Shown one piece after another: positions 1-6,003 of a stretch of 34,451 nucleotides of DNA. This DNA comes from Clostridiales bacterium (GTDB lineage Bacteria > Bacillota > Clostridia > Christensenellales > Aristaeellaceae). The translations under genes and the position numbers were made by a program. The DNA lies in contig SFHK01000020.1 in the NCBI GenBank assembly GCA_004556395.1, forward strand, positions 1 to 34,451. The letters are read 5' to 3'. The stretch's first letter is position 1; each line of letters begins with the position of its first letter. The notes below the pieces were generated by a model. It saw only the letters and a list, made by a program, of their open reading frames with translations. It was not told where the DNA came from and ran no database searches.

Positions 1-59
1 GCGACCATGATTTTCCCGCCAAAGCCTACGGGCTTGCGGGTGTTTTCAAAGAATGACAT
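1..59 (-). CDS. Class I SAM methyltransferase, N-terminal fragment
   Basis: Partial gene running off the left edge; the visible 19 residues begin MSFFENTRKPVGFGGK. This N-terminus is typical of small class I SAM-dependent methyltransferases of Firmicutes, but the catalytic motifs lie outside the window, so the substrate is unknown. The ATG is one base after the stop of the upstream methyltransferase, and its ribosome binding site (GGAGG) lies inside the last codons of that gene, so the two are translationally coupled and co-transcribed. Assignment to the family is from the N-terminal signature only. Confidence 0.6.
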   Translation of the reverse strand, partial: MSFFENTRKPVGFGGKIMV

Positions 60-60
60 A

Positions 61-675
61 TCACACCTCCATTTTTACACACTCGGCATAGGTCAGCGGA
101 AACGAGGCTTTCAGCACAGCGCTTTTCCGCACCGTCCAGCTGTTCTGCCTTAGGAAGCGCAGGTATTCCTCGCTCGTCCACCTGCTGTGGAGGGGAAAGC
201 CCGCCAGCTTCATGAAAAACGCCTTGACCTTGCCGGTAAACGAGTTCCCTGCGTGGGTAAAGGTTGGCGCAATCAACACGCCATCGTCTTTCAGCACCCG
301 GCGAATCTCGGCAAGGGCTTTCTCCGGCTGCGGCACGATGTGCAGTGCGTTGGACACGATCACCACGTCGAAGGATTTGTCCGCATACGGCAGGCGGAAC
401 ATATCCTGCACGGAAAAGTACAGCTTTGCCGAGCGATTATCCCGCTTTGCCTCAGCGATCATCTCTGCGGAGGCGTCCGTCGCCTCGATGTGTGCCGCCG
501 CGTTCACGATGTGCTTTGCGATCAGTCCCGTGCCGGTGGCCAGCTCCAGCACCGTTTTGGCTTTCACCACCGGACAGATCAGCGCATACATCTCGTCATA
601 CGCCGCCCGATCCTTTCGCATAAAGCGGTCGTACCGACCGGCATTTTTGTCCCAAAAGTCCTTGTGTTCCTGCAT
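61..675 (-). CDS. Class I SAM-dependent methyltransferase
   Basis: A 204-residue soluble protein with a Methyltransf_11-type fold. The SAM-binding motif I ELATGTG is at about residues 44-50, an acidic residue ending strand 2 lies in EATDAS, and the post-motif segment DVVIVSNALHIV is followed by ALAEIRRVLKDDG, the usual motif after the active site. The substrate cannot be told; a small molecule or quinone-like acceptor is possible. I chose the second ATG because AAAGGA sits about 9 bases before it; an ATG three codons upstream overlaps that ribosome binding site. The gene lies downstream of a TetR regulator and upstream of a second methyltransferase, suggesting a small inducible operon. Its leader carries two GTTAG-N6-CTAAC boxes. 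Confidence 0.85.
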   Translation of the reverse strand: MQEHKDFWDKNAGRYDRFMRKDRAAYDEMYALICPVVKAKTVLELATGTGLIAKHIVNAAAHIEATDASAEMIAEAKRDNRSAKLYFSVQDMFRLPYADKSFDVVIVSNALHIVPQPEKALAEIRRVLKDDGVLIAPTFTHAGNSFTGKVKAFFMKLAGFPLHSRWTSEEYLRFLRQNSWTVRKSAVLKASFPLTYAECVKMEV

Positions 676-694
676 CGCTATCATTCCTTTCGAT

Positions 695-745
695 GTTAGA
701 TTCGCCTAACCGATACGCACAGTCACGCAGTTAGAGCATGCTAAC
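695..745. promoter_or_regulatory. Two tandem GTTAG-N6-CTAAC boxes
   Basis: Two copies of the inverted repeat GTTAG-N6-CTAAC lie at 695-710 and 730-745, 35 bases apart, between tetR and the methyltransferase start. The spacers differ (ATTCGC and AGCATG) while the arms are identical, which is what a protein-binding site would show. TTAG/CTAA half-sites resemble DtxR/IdeR-type metal regulator boxes, but that match is an inference. They could also be binding sites for the neighbouring TetR, although its own promoter carries a different repeat. Confidence 0.5.
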
Positions 746-756
746 CGCTGTGCCTC

Positions 757-778
757 GGAAAAGCCGCATCTCTGCGGC
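757..778 (-). terminator. Weak intrinsic terminator after tetR
   Basis: On the minus strand a 6-bp GC stem (GCCGCA/TGCGGC, loop GAGA) is followed by TTTTCC, just after the tetR stop codon. The short U tract suggests partial termination, allowing separate expression of the regulator and the methyltransferases. Confidence 0.5.
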
Positions 779-785
779 CTTCCGC

Positions 786-1364
786 TTATTTAAATAACTC
801 CCTGCAAGCGCCGTACACCAGCGTTTCCAGCACCTGCGGGTACAGTTCCCCAATCTGCTCCTTGTGGGAGACGGTCAAGATCAGTCCCCGTACCGTGGCG
901 GCAGCCAAAGAGATGCCGCGATTCGGCACAAGGTCATATTTCTCCAAAAGCAGACGGATGTGCGTCTCGTCATCGTGGTAATGGACATTTTTGACGTCCT
1001 CCGGCAGTCTCTGCAAAAGCAGCTTCGCATCGTTTTCAATGAAAACCATGTCGCCGGTATCGGACAGCCGCCGGCAGACGGCAAGGACCGCCTTTGCCGC
1101 ACGCTCCGACGGCGGCAAGCCGTTTGCTTCGCTCAGTGCATGGTCAGCCACTCCGTAAAGATCGGAGTGAACGTTCTCCAAAACCGCGAAGAAAAGCATT
1201 TCCTTGGATTCGTAGAATTTATAGAACGAGCCCTTCGCAATGCCGACCGCCTTCGCCAGCTGCTCTACGGAGGTTTTCTTCATCCCCAGCGTGACAGCAC
1301 AATGTCTCGTTTCCTTCAGCAACGCCTTGCGGAGCTGCTCAGTCTCGTAATCGGTAAAAGCCAA
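786..1364 (-). CDS. TetR/AcrR family transcriptional regulator
   Basis: A 192-residue TetR-family repressor. The N-terminal helix-turn-helix is about residues 28-55 (TSVEQLAKAVGIAKGSFYKF followed by YESKE), the classic TetR recognition-helix pattern. The C-terminal ligand domain is not assignable. The start is a TTG at 1364, because GGAGG lies 7 bases upstream and the promoter and operator lie just before it; the frame stays open to an ATG 54 codons upstream, but that extension would run through the promoter. Downstream are two methyltransferases on the same strand. A perfect 9-bp inverted repeat between the -10 box and the start codon suggests autorepression. The ligand is unknown. Confidence 0.88.
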   Translation of the reverse strand: MAFTDYETEQLRKALLKETRHCAVTLGMKKTSVEQLAKAVGIAKGSFYKFYESKEMLFFAVLENVHSDLYGVADHALSEANGLPPSERAAKAVLAVCRRLSDTGDMVFIENDAKLLLQRLPEDVKNVHYHDDETHIRLLLEKYDLVPNRGISLAAATVRGLILTVSHKEQIGELYPQVLETLVYGACRELFK

Positions 1365-1380
1365 GGTCGCACCTCCATGA

Positions 1381-1438
1381 AATATGACCGTTTTGGTTCT
1401 TCTGGTCATATTATACCGCGCTTTTTTCTGGTTTGCAA
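1381..1438 (-). promoter_or_regulatory. tetR promoter with overlapping operator
   Basis: Minus-strand promoter: -35 TTGCAA at 1433-1438, a 17-bp spacer, and -10 TATAAT at 1410-1415. Partly overlapping the -10 is a perfect inverted repeat, AATATGACC (1381-1389) and GGTCATATT (1404-1412), with a 14-bp spacer. Its position is that expected for an autoregulatory TetR operator. Confidence 0.75.
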
Positions 1439-1531
1439 GGGATGTAGAGAAAAACATACGCATTTTAACAAAAATTATTTCCCAATAACACATTATTTCA
1501 TGAAGGTGCTCCTCTTCCTTTGGCAAAGAAC

Positions 1532-1588
1532 TGCACCCCCCCTAAAATCAAAAATGCACCCCCCCCTCCAAACCGTAATTGCACCCCC
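1532..1588. repeat. Three TGCAC-polyC repeats, possible insertion-element end
   Basis: TGCAC followed by 7, 8 and 5 C residues in total recurs at 1532, 1555 and 1580, spaced 23 and 25 bases. The surrounding 1439-1770 holds no convincing gene and is more AT-rich than its neighbours. Repeated short motifs at a terminus are typical of IS21-type element ends, so this could be the relic of an insertion-element end, but no transposase or second end is present. An unusual regulatory array is the alternative. Confidence 0.4.
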
Positions 1589-1595
1589 TTACACG

Positions 1596-1700
1596 GTTTC
1601 TATCAAAATTAGAGTCATTTGCTATGTGAGCCCGCATGAGACGCAGAACCCGGAGGAGTTCGTAACCGAGGTCTGCTACCAGGTTCGCAAAAAGAAATAA
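1596..1700 (+). pseudogene. Orphan 3' coding tail, about 34 codons
   Basis: A plus-strand frame from 1596 to a TAA at 1698-1700 reads like a protein C-terminus (segments SPHETQNPEEF and VCYQVRKKK) but has no start codon with a ribosome binding site; upstream it runs into the TGCAC-polyC repeats. It may be the 3' remnant of a gene truncated by an insertion or deletion. I do not recognise the family, and chance coding likeness is possible. Confidence 0.3.
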
Positions 1701-1716
1701 ACGTGGCTGACGTGTA

Positions 1717-1760
1717 AATCCGCGCCGGGCAGGGAAAAAACGCCCTGTCCGGCGCGGATT
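1717..1760 (-). terminator. Long hairpin after the C_GCAxxG gene
   Basis: An inverted repeat with 12-bp outer arms (1717-1728 and 1749-1760) plus a 5-bp inner stem (CAGGG/CCCTG), 10 bases beyond the stop codon at 1771. On the minus strand the T6 run is in the loop, not after the stem, so this is a strong hairpin rather than a canonical terminator. It is closely related in sequence to the hairpin at 2261-2310. Confidence 0.55.
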
Positions 1761-1770
1761 CCGCGTTACT

Positions 1771-2229
1771 TTAGTGACGATCCTGAAGCATTTCTTCCAA
1801 CAGCTGTGCGGCGGATTCCACAAACCGTACGCACGGGCGGGTTTTATAGTATTCCGGCGTGCGCGCTTCCGGCACGGGGGAACCCTCGTTTTTCAGTTCC
1901 AGCCCCGCAAGCAGCTCGCGGCAGATCATCGAATTCCACTTCTCCTGGAACGCAAGGCAGAACCGCATCACCCGGCCGTAATGATGGCTCTTCTCCAACG
2001 GGTCTTCGGGATCGCAATAGCCGTGCAGGCAGTTGTACACCAGCACCGCGCCGCTCACCGCGCCGCATACCTCGCGCATCCGGCCAAATCCGCCGCCGAA
2101 GCCCGACGCCAGACGCGCCGCCTGATCGACGGTCATGCCCATTTCCTCCGCAAACGCGCATGCCACCGCCTGCGCACAGTTGTATCCCGCGAGGAAGTTG
2201 TCTCGCGCTTTTTCCGCATGGGTTGCCAT
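1771..2229 (-). CDS. C_GCAxxG_C_C family protein
   Basis: A 152-residue protein of the C_GCAxxG_C_C family, defined by spaced cysteines. Visible signature elements are YNCAQAV (about residues 16-22), a Gly-rich stretch GFGGGFGRM, CGAVSGA (about 56-62), YNCLHGYC, ICRELL and RPCVRFV. The conserved cysteines suggest metal or cofactor binding and a redox role; members are often found near oxidoreductases, but no reaction is established. The length is usual for the family. The start is supported by AAGGAG about 9 bases before the ATG. It is a single gene bounded on both sides by related hairpins. Confidence 0.88.
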   Translation of the reverse strand: MATHAEKARDNFLAGYNCAQAVACAFAEEMGMTVDQAARLASGFGGGFGRMREVCGAVSGAVLVYNCLHGYCDPEDPLEKSHHYGRVMRFCLAFQEKWNSMICRELLAGLELKNEGSPVPEARTPEYYKTRPCVRFVESAAQLLEEMLQDRH

Positions 2230-2260
2230 AGGTATTGTCTCCTTATTCGGGTTCCGCGCG

Positions 2261-2310
2261 AAAAAACCGTGCCGGGCAGGGAAGAAGAGCTCCTGTCCGG
2301 CGCGGTTTTT
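2261..2310 (-). terminator. Bidirectional intrinsic terminator
   Basis: A stem of about 14 bp with A6 on the left (2261-2266) and T5 on the right (2306-2310), so it can end transcripts from either strand. It follows the oxidoreductase stop at 2324. Its core (GCCGGGCAGGG and its complement) is shared with the hairpin at 1717-1760. Confidence 0.75.
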
Positions 2311-2323
2311 GCGTATGGGAACG

Positions 2324-3175
2324 TTATTCTGCGCTGGGAACCTTTACCCATTCGCCGGGACGGCGCTGGGCGGCCGCGGCGGCTTCCATCAAGGCCATGA
2401 CGGCGAGCGTTTCCTCGCGCGGAGCGACGGGCGCGCCGCCGGCGAAGAAGCGGAGCATTTCGCCGATGAAATTCGGGAAATAGTCCACGGGGGTCAGCGT
2501 TTCGCCACGCTCGTCGCTCCATGCCACGTGGCACTGGAAGTCGAGCGAGGGCATCTGCGTCATGGAGGCGTAGCGTCCCTTGCCGTAATCAATGATCAGC
2601 TGGCGACCGGCATTGCCGCCGGCCAGCATCACGCGCTTCGCCTTGGAGCCCATCGCGCAAACGATCATTTCCAGCTGATGCACGGCGTAATTGTCCAGAC
2701 GGCCGGGGCCGGTGACGGCGAAATACTGAATGCCTTCGTCGCCGCGCACACTGTCCAGACAGCGGCTGCAGCGCAGCGCGCTGGTGGAGCACAGGCGGGT
2801 GCCGTTGGCTTCAGCCAGCTCAAACATGCGAACGGCAGATGCGAGGTCGGGCGCGAAGGTCTTGTCCATGTAGACGGGCTTGCCGCTCATCAGCGCTTCG
2901 CGGCCCAGACGCTCGTGCTCCTCGGCGTTGTCCGGAGACAGCACGACGATTACGTCGGACTTCTCGCACACCGCTTCGCGGGATTCGAGCAGCTCAACGC
3001 CAAACTTGGCGCACCACTCCTTGCCGCTCAGGCCGCCCTCGCGCGCGTGGTCTTCCCATGCGTAAGCCACCTTGAAGGGAATGCCGAGAAGCTCGGACTG
3101 CTCCTGAATCCACTTGGGGTAGTTGTTGGCGTGCCACTCGTCCAGATAGAAATCGATGAAGCCGATTTTGATCAT
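2324..3175 (-). CDS. Gfo/Idh/MocA-like oxidoreductase, in frame with trmD
   Basis: A 283-residue protein resembling the Gfo/Idh/MocA NAD(P)-dependent dehydrogenases of sugar and inositol derivatives. It starts MIKIGFIDFYLDEWHANNYP; the segment SGKPVYMDKTFAPDL (about residues 107-121) matches the conserved EKP-like strand of the family, and a C-terminal substrate-binding domain follows. The usual GxGxxG dinucleotide motif is not obvious at the N-terminus, so NAD(P) binding is inferred. A ribosome binding site GGAAGGA lies 7 bases before the ATG. The frame is open upstream, without a stop, through all of trmD, so this protein could be made alone by internal initiation, as the C-terminal half of a 530-residue fusion, or both. 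Confidence 0.75.
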   Translation of the reverse strand: MIKIGFIDFYLDEWHANNYPKWIQEQSELLGIPFKVAYAWEDHAREGGLSGKEWCAKFGVELLESREAVCEKSDVIVVLSPDNAEEHERLGREALMSGKPVYMDKTFAPDLASAVRMFELAEANGTRLCSTSALRCSRCLDSVRGDEGIQYFAVTGPGRLDNYAVHQLEMIVCAMGSKAKRVMLAGGNAGRQLIIDYGKGRYASMTQMPSLDFQCHVAWSDERGETLTPVDYFPNFIGEMLRFFAGGAPVAPREETLAVMALMEAAAAAQRRPGEWVKVPSAE

Positions 3176-3916
3176 GCGTTTTTCCTTCCTTTCTTCGCGA
3201 AGCCTGCGCAGCTGCGCGTGGTCAAACCTGTCAAATTGGAGATTTCTCAGCATCTCCGGTCGACGCTCGAAGGTCGCGCGCAGGGCTTCATCCCTGCGCC
3301 AGCGGTTGATGTGCGCCTGATTGCCATTCAGAAGAACCGCCGGAACCGACAGTCCGCGGTATTCGCGCGGGCGCGTATACTGGGGGTATTCGAGCAGACC
3401 GCTGGAAAAGCTCTCGTCCACGCTGGAATCCTCGCAGCCGAGCACGCCCGGCACCAGCCGGGACACCGCGTCCACCAGAATCAACGCGCCGAGCTCGCCG
3501 CCGGTAAGCACGTAGTCGCCCACAGAGATTTCCTCGTCGATCACCAGATCGATCGCGCGCTGGTCTACGCCCTCGTAATGACCGCACAGGAGAATCAGCT
3601 CTTCTTCCTGCGCGAGCCGCTCCACGGTCGGCTGGGTCAGGGTCTTTCCGCGGGGGGAGAGATAGATGCGCCGGCCGTGGAAGTCGTCGCCCATGGCGGT
3701 TTCCACGGCGTCCACAATCGGCTGGGCGAGCATCACCATGCCCGCGCCGCCGCCGTAGGGCGTGTCGTCGGTGTTTTTGTGCTTGTTCTGCGAGTAGGGG
3801 CGAATGTCGATGACCTCGGCTTCAATCGCGCCGGAGGCGATGGCGCGCCCCAGAATGCTCTCGCCGAGCACCGCGCGGATCATGTCCGGAAAGATGGTCA
3901 GTATCTTAAATTTCAT
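3176..3916 (-). CDS. trmD: tRNA (guanine-N1)-methyltransferase TrmD, no stop codon of its own
   Basis: TrmD methylates G37 of tRNAs that read codons starting with C or G, preventing +1 frameshifting. The trefoil-knot SPOUT motifs are intact: YGGGAGMVM, SPRGKTL, LCGHYEGVD and the SAM-binding loop ISVGDYVLTGGE, followed by a C-terminal domain ending near residue 247 (REERKEKR), a normal TrmD length. Oddly, no stop codon separates it from the oxidoreductase; the reading frame continues to 2324, giving a 530-residue product. The ATG overlaps the end of rimM by 11 bases, so translation is coupled. The usual partners rpsP and rplS are absent. The function call is firm; whether the fusion is real or a stop codon was lost or miscalled is open. 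Confidence 0.95.
3183..3189 (-). promoter_or_regulatory. Internal ribosome binding site within the trmD frame
   Basis: GGAAGGA, 7 bases before the ATG at 3175, lies within the last codons of the TrmD part (encoding Lys/Arg/Glu). It supports separate initiation of the oxidoreductase. Confidence 0.6.
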
Positions 3917-4433
3917 CGGTTACCGCCACTTCGCGCAGCCGTTTCGCGCTCATCAGCATCTGCCCGTTCGCCAGATCAACCTTCAGGATGGCCGTCTTCA
4001 GCGCGGGAACCAGCGTCTCGCGCCGCTTCTCGTCGCGAAAGACGTACACATCGTTTCCGCCGGGCTGCATGACGTCGACCAGCTTTCCGTACCGGCCGCC
4101 CTCGTCGTCCACGCCGTCCAGACCGATCAGGTCTACGATGAAGTTCGCGTCGTCGTCCAGCTCCACGGCATGAGCGCGGTCGACGTACAGAAGCTGGCCG
4201 CGCAGCTTTTCGGCCTGATCGCGGTCGTCGATTCCGTCAAATTTCAGATAGACGGCGTCGCCGTCGATGCGAACCGGCTTCACGCCGATGGACTCGAAAG
4301 CGTCGCCCTTTTTCAGAAGCACGTTTTCGAGCTCCTCAAAGCGGGTCTCGTCGCAGGTGATCGGGCGAACCTTCACCTCGCCGCGAACGCCCTGCGGCTT
4401 CAGAACCTCGCCGATGACCAGATATTCGTTCAT
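3906..4433 (-). CDS. rimM: Ribosome maturation factor RimM
   Basis: A 175-residue RimM, the 16S rRNA processing factor that binds ribosomal protein S19 during 30S maturation. The N-terminal barrel begins with the typical IGEVLKPQGVRGEVKV (about residues 6-21); the PRC-like C-terminal domain includes DLIGLDGVDDEGGRYGKLVDV and ends in VPALKTAILKVDLANGQM, all family hallmarks. The ATG overlaps the stop of the upstream EEP gene by 4 bases, and the 3' end overlaps trmD by 11, so the three are translationally coupled. RimM-TrmD is a conserved pair; being preceded by EEP hydrolase genes instead of rpsP is unusual. Confidence 0.95.
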   Translation of the reverse strand: MNEYLVIGEVLKPQGVRGEVKVRPITCDETRFEELENVLLKKGDAFESIGVKPVRIDGDAVYLKFDGIDDRDQAEKLRGQLLYVDRAHAVELDDDANFIVDLIGLDGVDDEGGRYGKLVDVMQPGGNDVYVFRDEKRRETLVPALKTAILKVDLANGQMLMSAKRLREVAVTDEI

Positions 4434-5203
4434 AGCGTTTCTCCGTCCTCGCGCGTCAGCTCGACGGCGATGGGATAATGGTCGGACAGGTAGATGCCGT
4501 TCAGGTTCTGCGTCCACAGCTCAGCCGCGCCCTCGGCCTTCATGCCGCGGGTGAAGATGTAGTCAATCTGCGGCTCGTTTCCGCGGCCGTAGTCGTGCCA
4601 CGTCGTGCCCAGTCCCTCCGTGCGCTCGGTCAGGCCGAATTCGTCCTCGCGGAGCAGGCGAATCGCTTCGCTGTCCGGATAGGCGTTGAAATCGCCGGTG
4701 AGCGCGAGGGGGAAGGGATGCGTCTTCTGATCTTCCTTCAGCTTTTCCAGCAGGCGCTTCGCGCCCAGCACGCGCGCTTCGTCAAACTCGTGATCCAGAT
4801 GCGTGTTGTACACGTGGAACGGCTTGCCCTCGCCGATGGGGCGCAGGATGGTGTGCGTGATGATGCGCGGGCACAGGGACTGCTTTTCAAAGCGGGAGCC
4901 GGGCACATAGGGCGTGTCACTCAGCCACGAAACGTCCAGACCGATCAGCTCGTATTTGTCGGACAGGAAGGCTACCGGATTGTGCTCGCCCTGATAATCG
5001 GCCTCGCGCCCGCAGCCGACCAGCGTGTATTCCCGAAGATGCGTGCGCAGATATTCGTTCATGGCCGGGGTGATCTCCTGAAAGCCGATGATGTCGGGCT
5101 TCTCGGTTTCCAGCCGGTCGATGACGAAGCCGCGGCGATGATGGAACGCGTTGTTGCCATCGCACTTGCTTTCACAGCGCAGATTGAAGGTTACAAGCTT
5201 CAT
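4430..5203 (-). CDS. Endonuclease/exonuclease/phosphatase (EEP) family hydrolase, copy 2
   Basis: A 257-residue cytosolic EEP-superfamily protein (DNase I-like, Mg-dependent phosphodiester or phosphomonoester cleavage). The catalytic motifs are present: GFQEI (metal-binding Glu), NTHLDHE, TGDFNAYPDSE, and the C-terminal SDHYP with the catalytic His. No signal peptide is seen. Substrate could be a nucleic acid, a nucleotide or a lipid head group; nothing here decides. It is the second of two tandem paralogues, 15 bases after the first, and its stop overlaps the rimM start (ATGA), so it shares an mRNA with rimM-trmD. Confidence 0.88.
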   Translation of the reverse strand: MKLVTFNLRCESKCDGNNAFHHRRGFVIDRLETEKPDIIGFQEITPAMNEYLRTHLREYTLVGCGREADYQGEHNPVAFLSDKYELIGLDVSWLSDTPYVPGSRFEKQSLCPRIITHTILRPIGEGKPFHVYNTHLDHEFDEARVLGAKRLLEKLKEDQKTHPFPLALTGDFNAYPDSEAIRLLREDEFGLTERTEGLGTTWHDYGRGNEPQIDYIFTRGMKAEGAAELWTQNLNGIYLSDHYPIAVELTREDGETL

Positions 5204-5218
5204 AGATGTTCTTCTTCC

Positions 5219-5992
5219 TTATATCAATTCTCCGTCCTCGCGCGTCAGCTCGACGGCGACGGGGTAGTGGTCGGACAGGTAGATGCCGTTCAGGTTCTGC
5301 GTCCATAGCTCGGCCGCGCCCTCGGCCTTCATGCCGCGGGTGAAGATGTAGTCGATCCGCGGATCGTTTCCGCGGCCGTAGTCGTGCCACGTCGTGCCCA
5401 GTCCTTCCGTGCGCTCAATCAGGCCGAACGCATCCTCGCGCAGCAGTCGAATCGCTTCGCTGTCCGGATGCGCGTTGAAATCGCCGGTGAGCATCAGCGG
5501 GAAGGGGTGCGTCTTCTGGTCTTCCTTCATTTTCTCCAGCAGCCGCTTCGCGCCCAGCACGCGCGCTTCATCAAACTCGTGATCCAGATGCGTGTTGTAC
5601 ATGTGGAACGGCTTGCCCTCGCCGATGGGGCGCAGGATGGCGTGGTTGATGATGCGCGGATACGGCGACTGCTTTTCAAACCGGGAGCCGGGCACGTAGG
5701 GCGTGGGGCTCAGCCACGTAACATCCATGCCGATCAGCTCGTATTTGCCAGACAGGAAGGCGATGGGATTGCATTCGCCGCGGTAATCGGCGTCGCGCCC
5801 GCAGCCAATCAGCGTATAGCCGTGCAGATGCTCGCGAAAATAGGGGTACATCGGCTGGGTGATTTCCTGAAAGCCGATGATGTCGGGCTTTTCGGTTTCC
5901 AGCTGATCGATCACGTAGCCGCGGCGGTTGTGAAACGCGTTCACGCCGTCGCAGGCGCTTTCATTGCGAATGTTGTAGGTTAGAAGCTTCAT
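5219..5992 (-). CDS. EEP family hydrolase, copy 1
   Basis: A 257-residue paralogue of the next gene, with the same motifs: GFQEI, NTHLDHE, TGDFNAHPDSE and SDHYP. By eye I count about 30 differences from copy 2 in the first 124 residues but only 11 in the last 133, so the two diverge mainly at the N-terminus. The ATG at 5992 has AGGA about 8 bases upstream; a GTG five codons earlier overlaps the stop of the upstream gene and is less likely. It lies in the run glycerol-1-phosphate dehydrogenase, EEP1, EEP2, rimM, trmD. Substrate unknown. Confidence 0.87.
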   Translation of the reverse strand: MKLLTYNIRNESACDGVNAFHNRRGYVIDQLETEKPDIIGFQEITQPMYPYFREHLHGYTLIGCGRDADYRGECNPIAFLSGKYELIGMDVTWLSPTPYVPGSRFEKQSPYPRIINHAILRPIGEGKPFHMYNTHLDHEFDEARVLGAKRLLEKMKEDQKTHPFPLMLTGDFNAHPDSEAIRLLREDAFGLIERTEGLGTTWHDYGRGNDPRIDYIFTRGMKAEGAAELWTQNLNGIYLSDHYPVAVELTREDGELI

Positions 5993-6003
5993 GTGCGCCG
6001 TCC

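Noticed and set aside
1365..1526. N-terminal extension of the TetR protein to an ATG at 1526
   Set aside because: It would encode residues through the promoter and operator and has no TetR-like sequence; the TTG at 1364 has a strong ribosome binding site.
2135..4072. Long open frame of 645 codons on the plus strand
   Set aside because: It is antisense to trmD and the oxidoreductase, rich in His, Arg and Ala, with no recognisable motif; long antisense frames are expected in GC-rich DNA.
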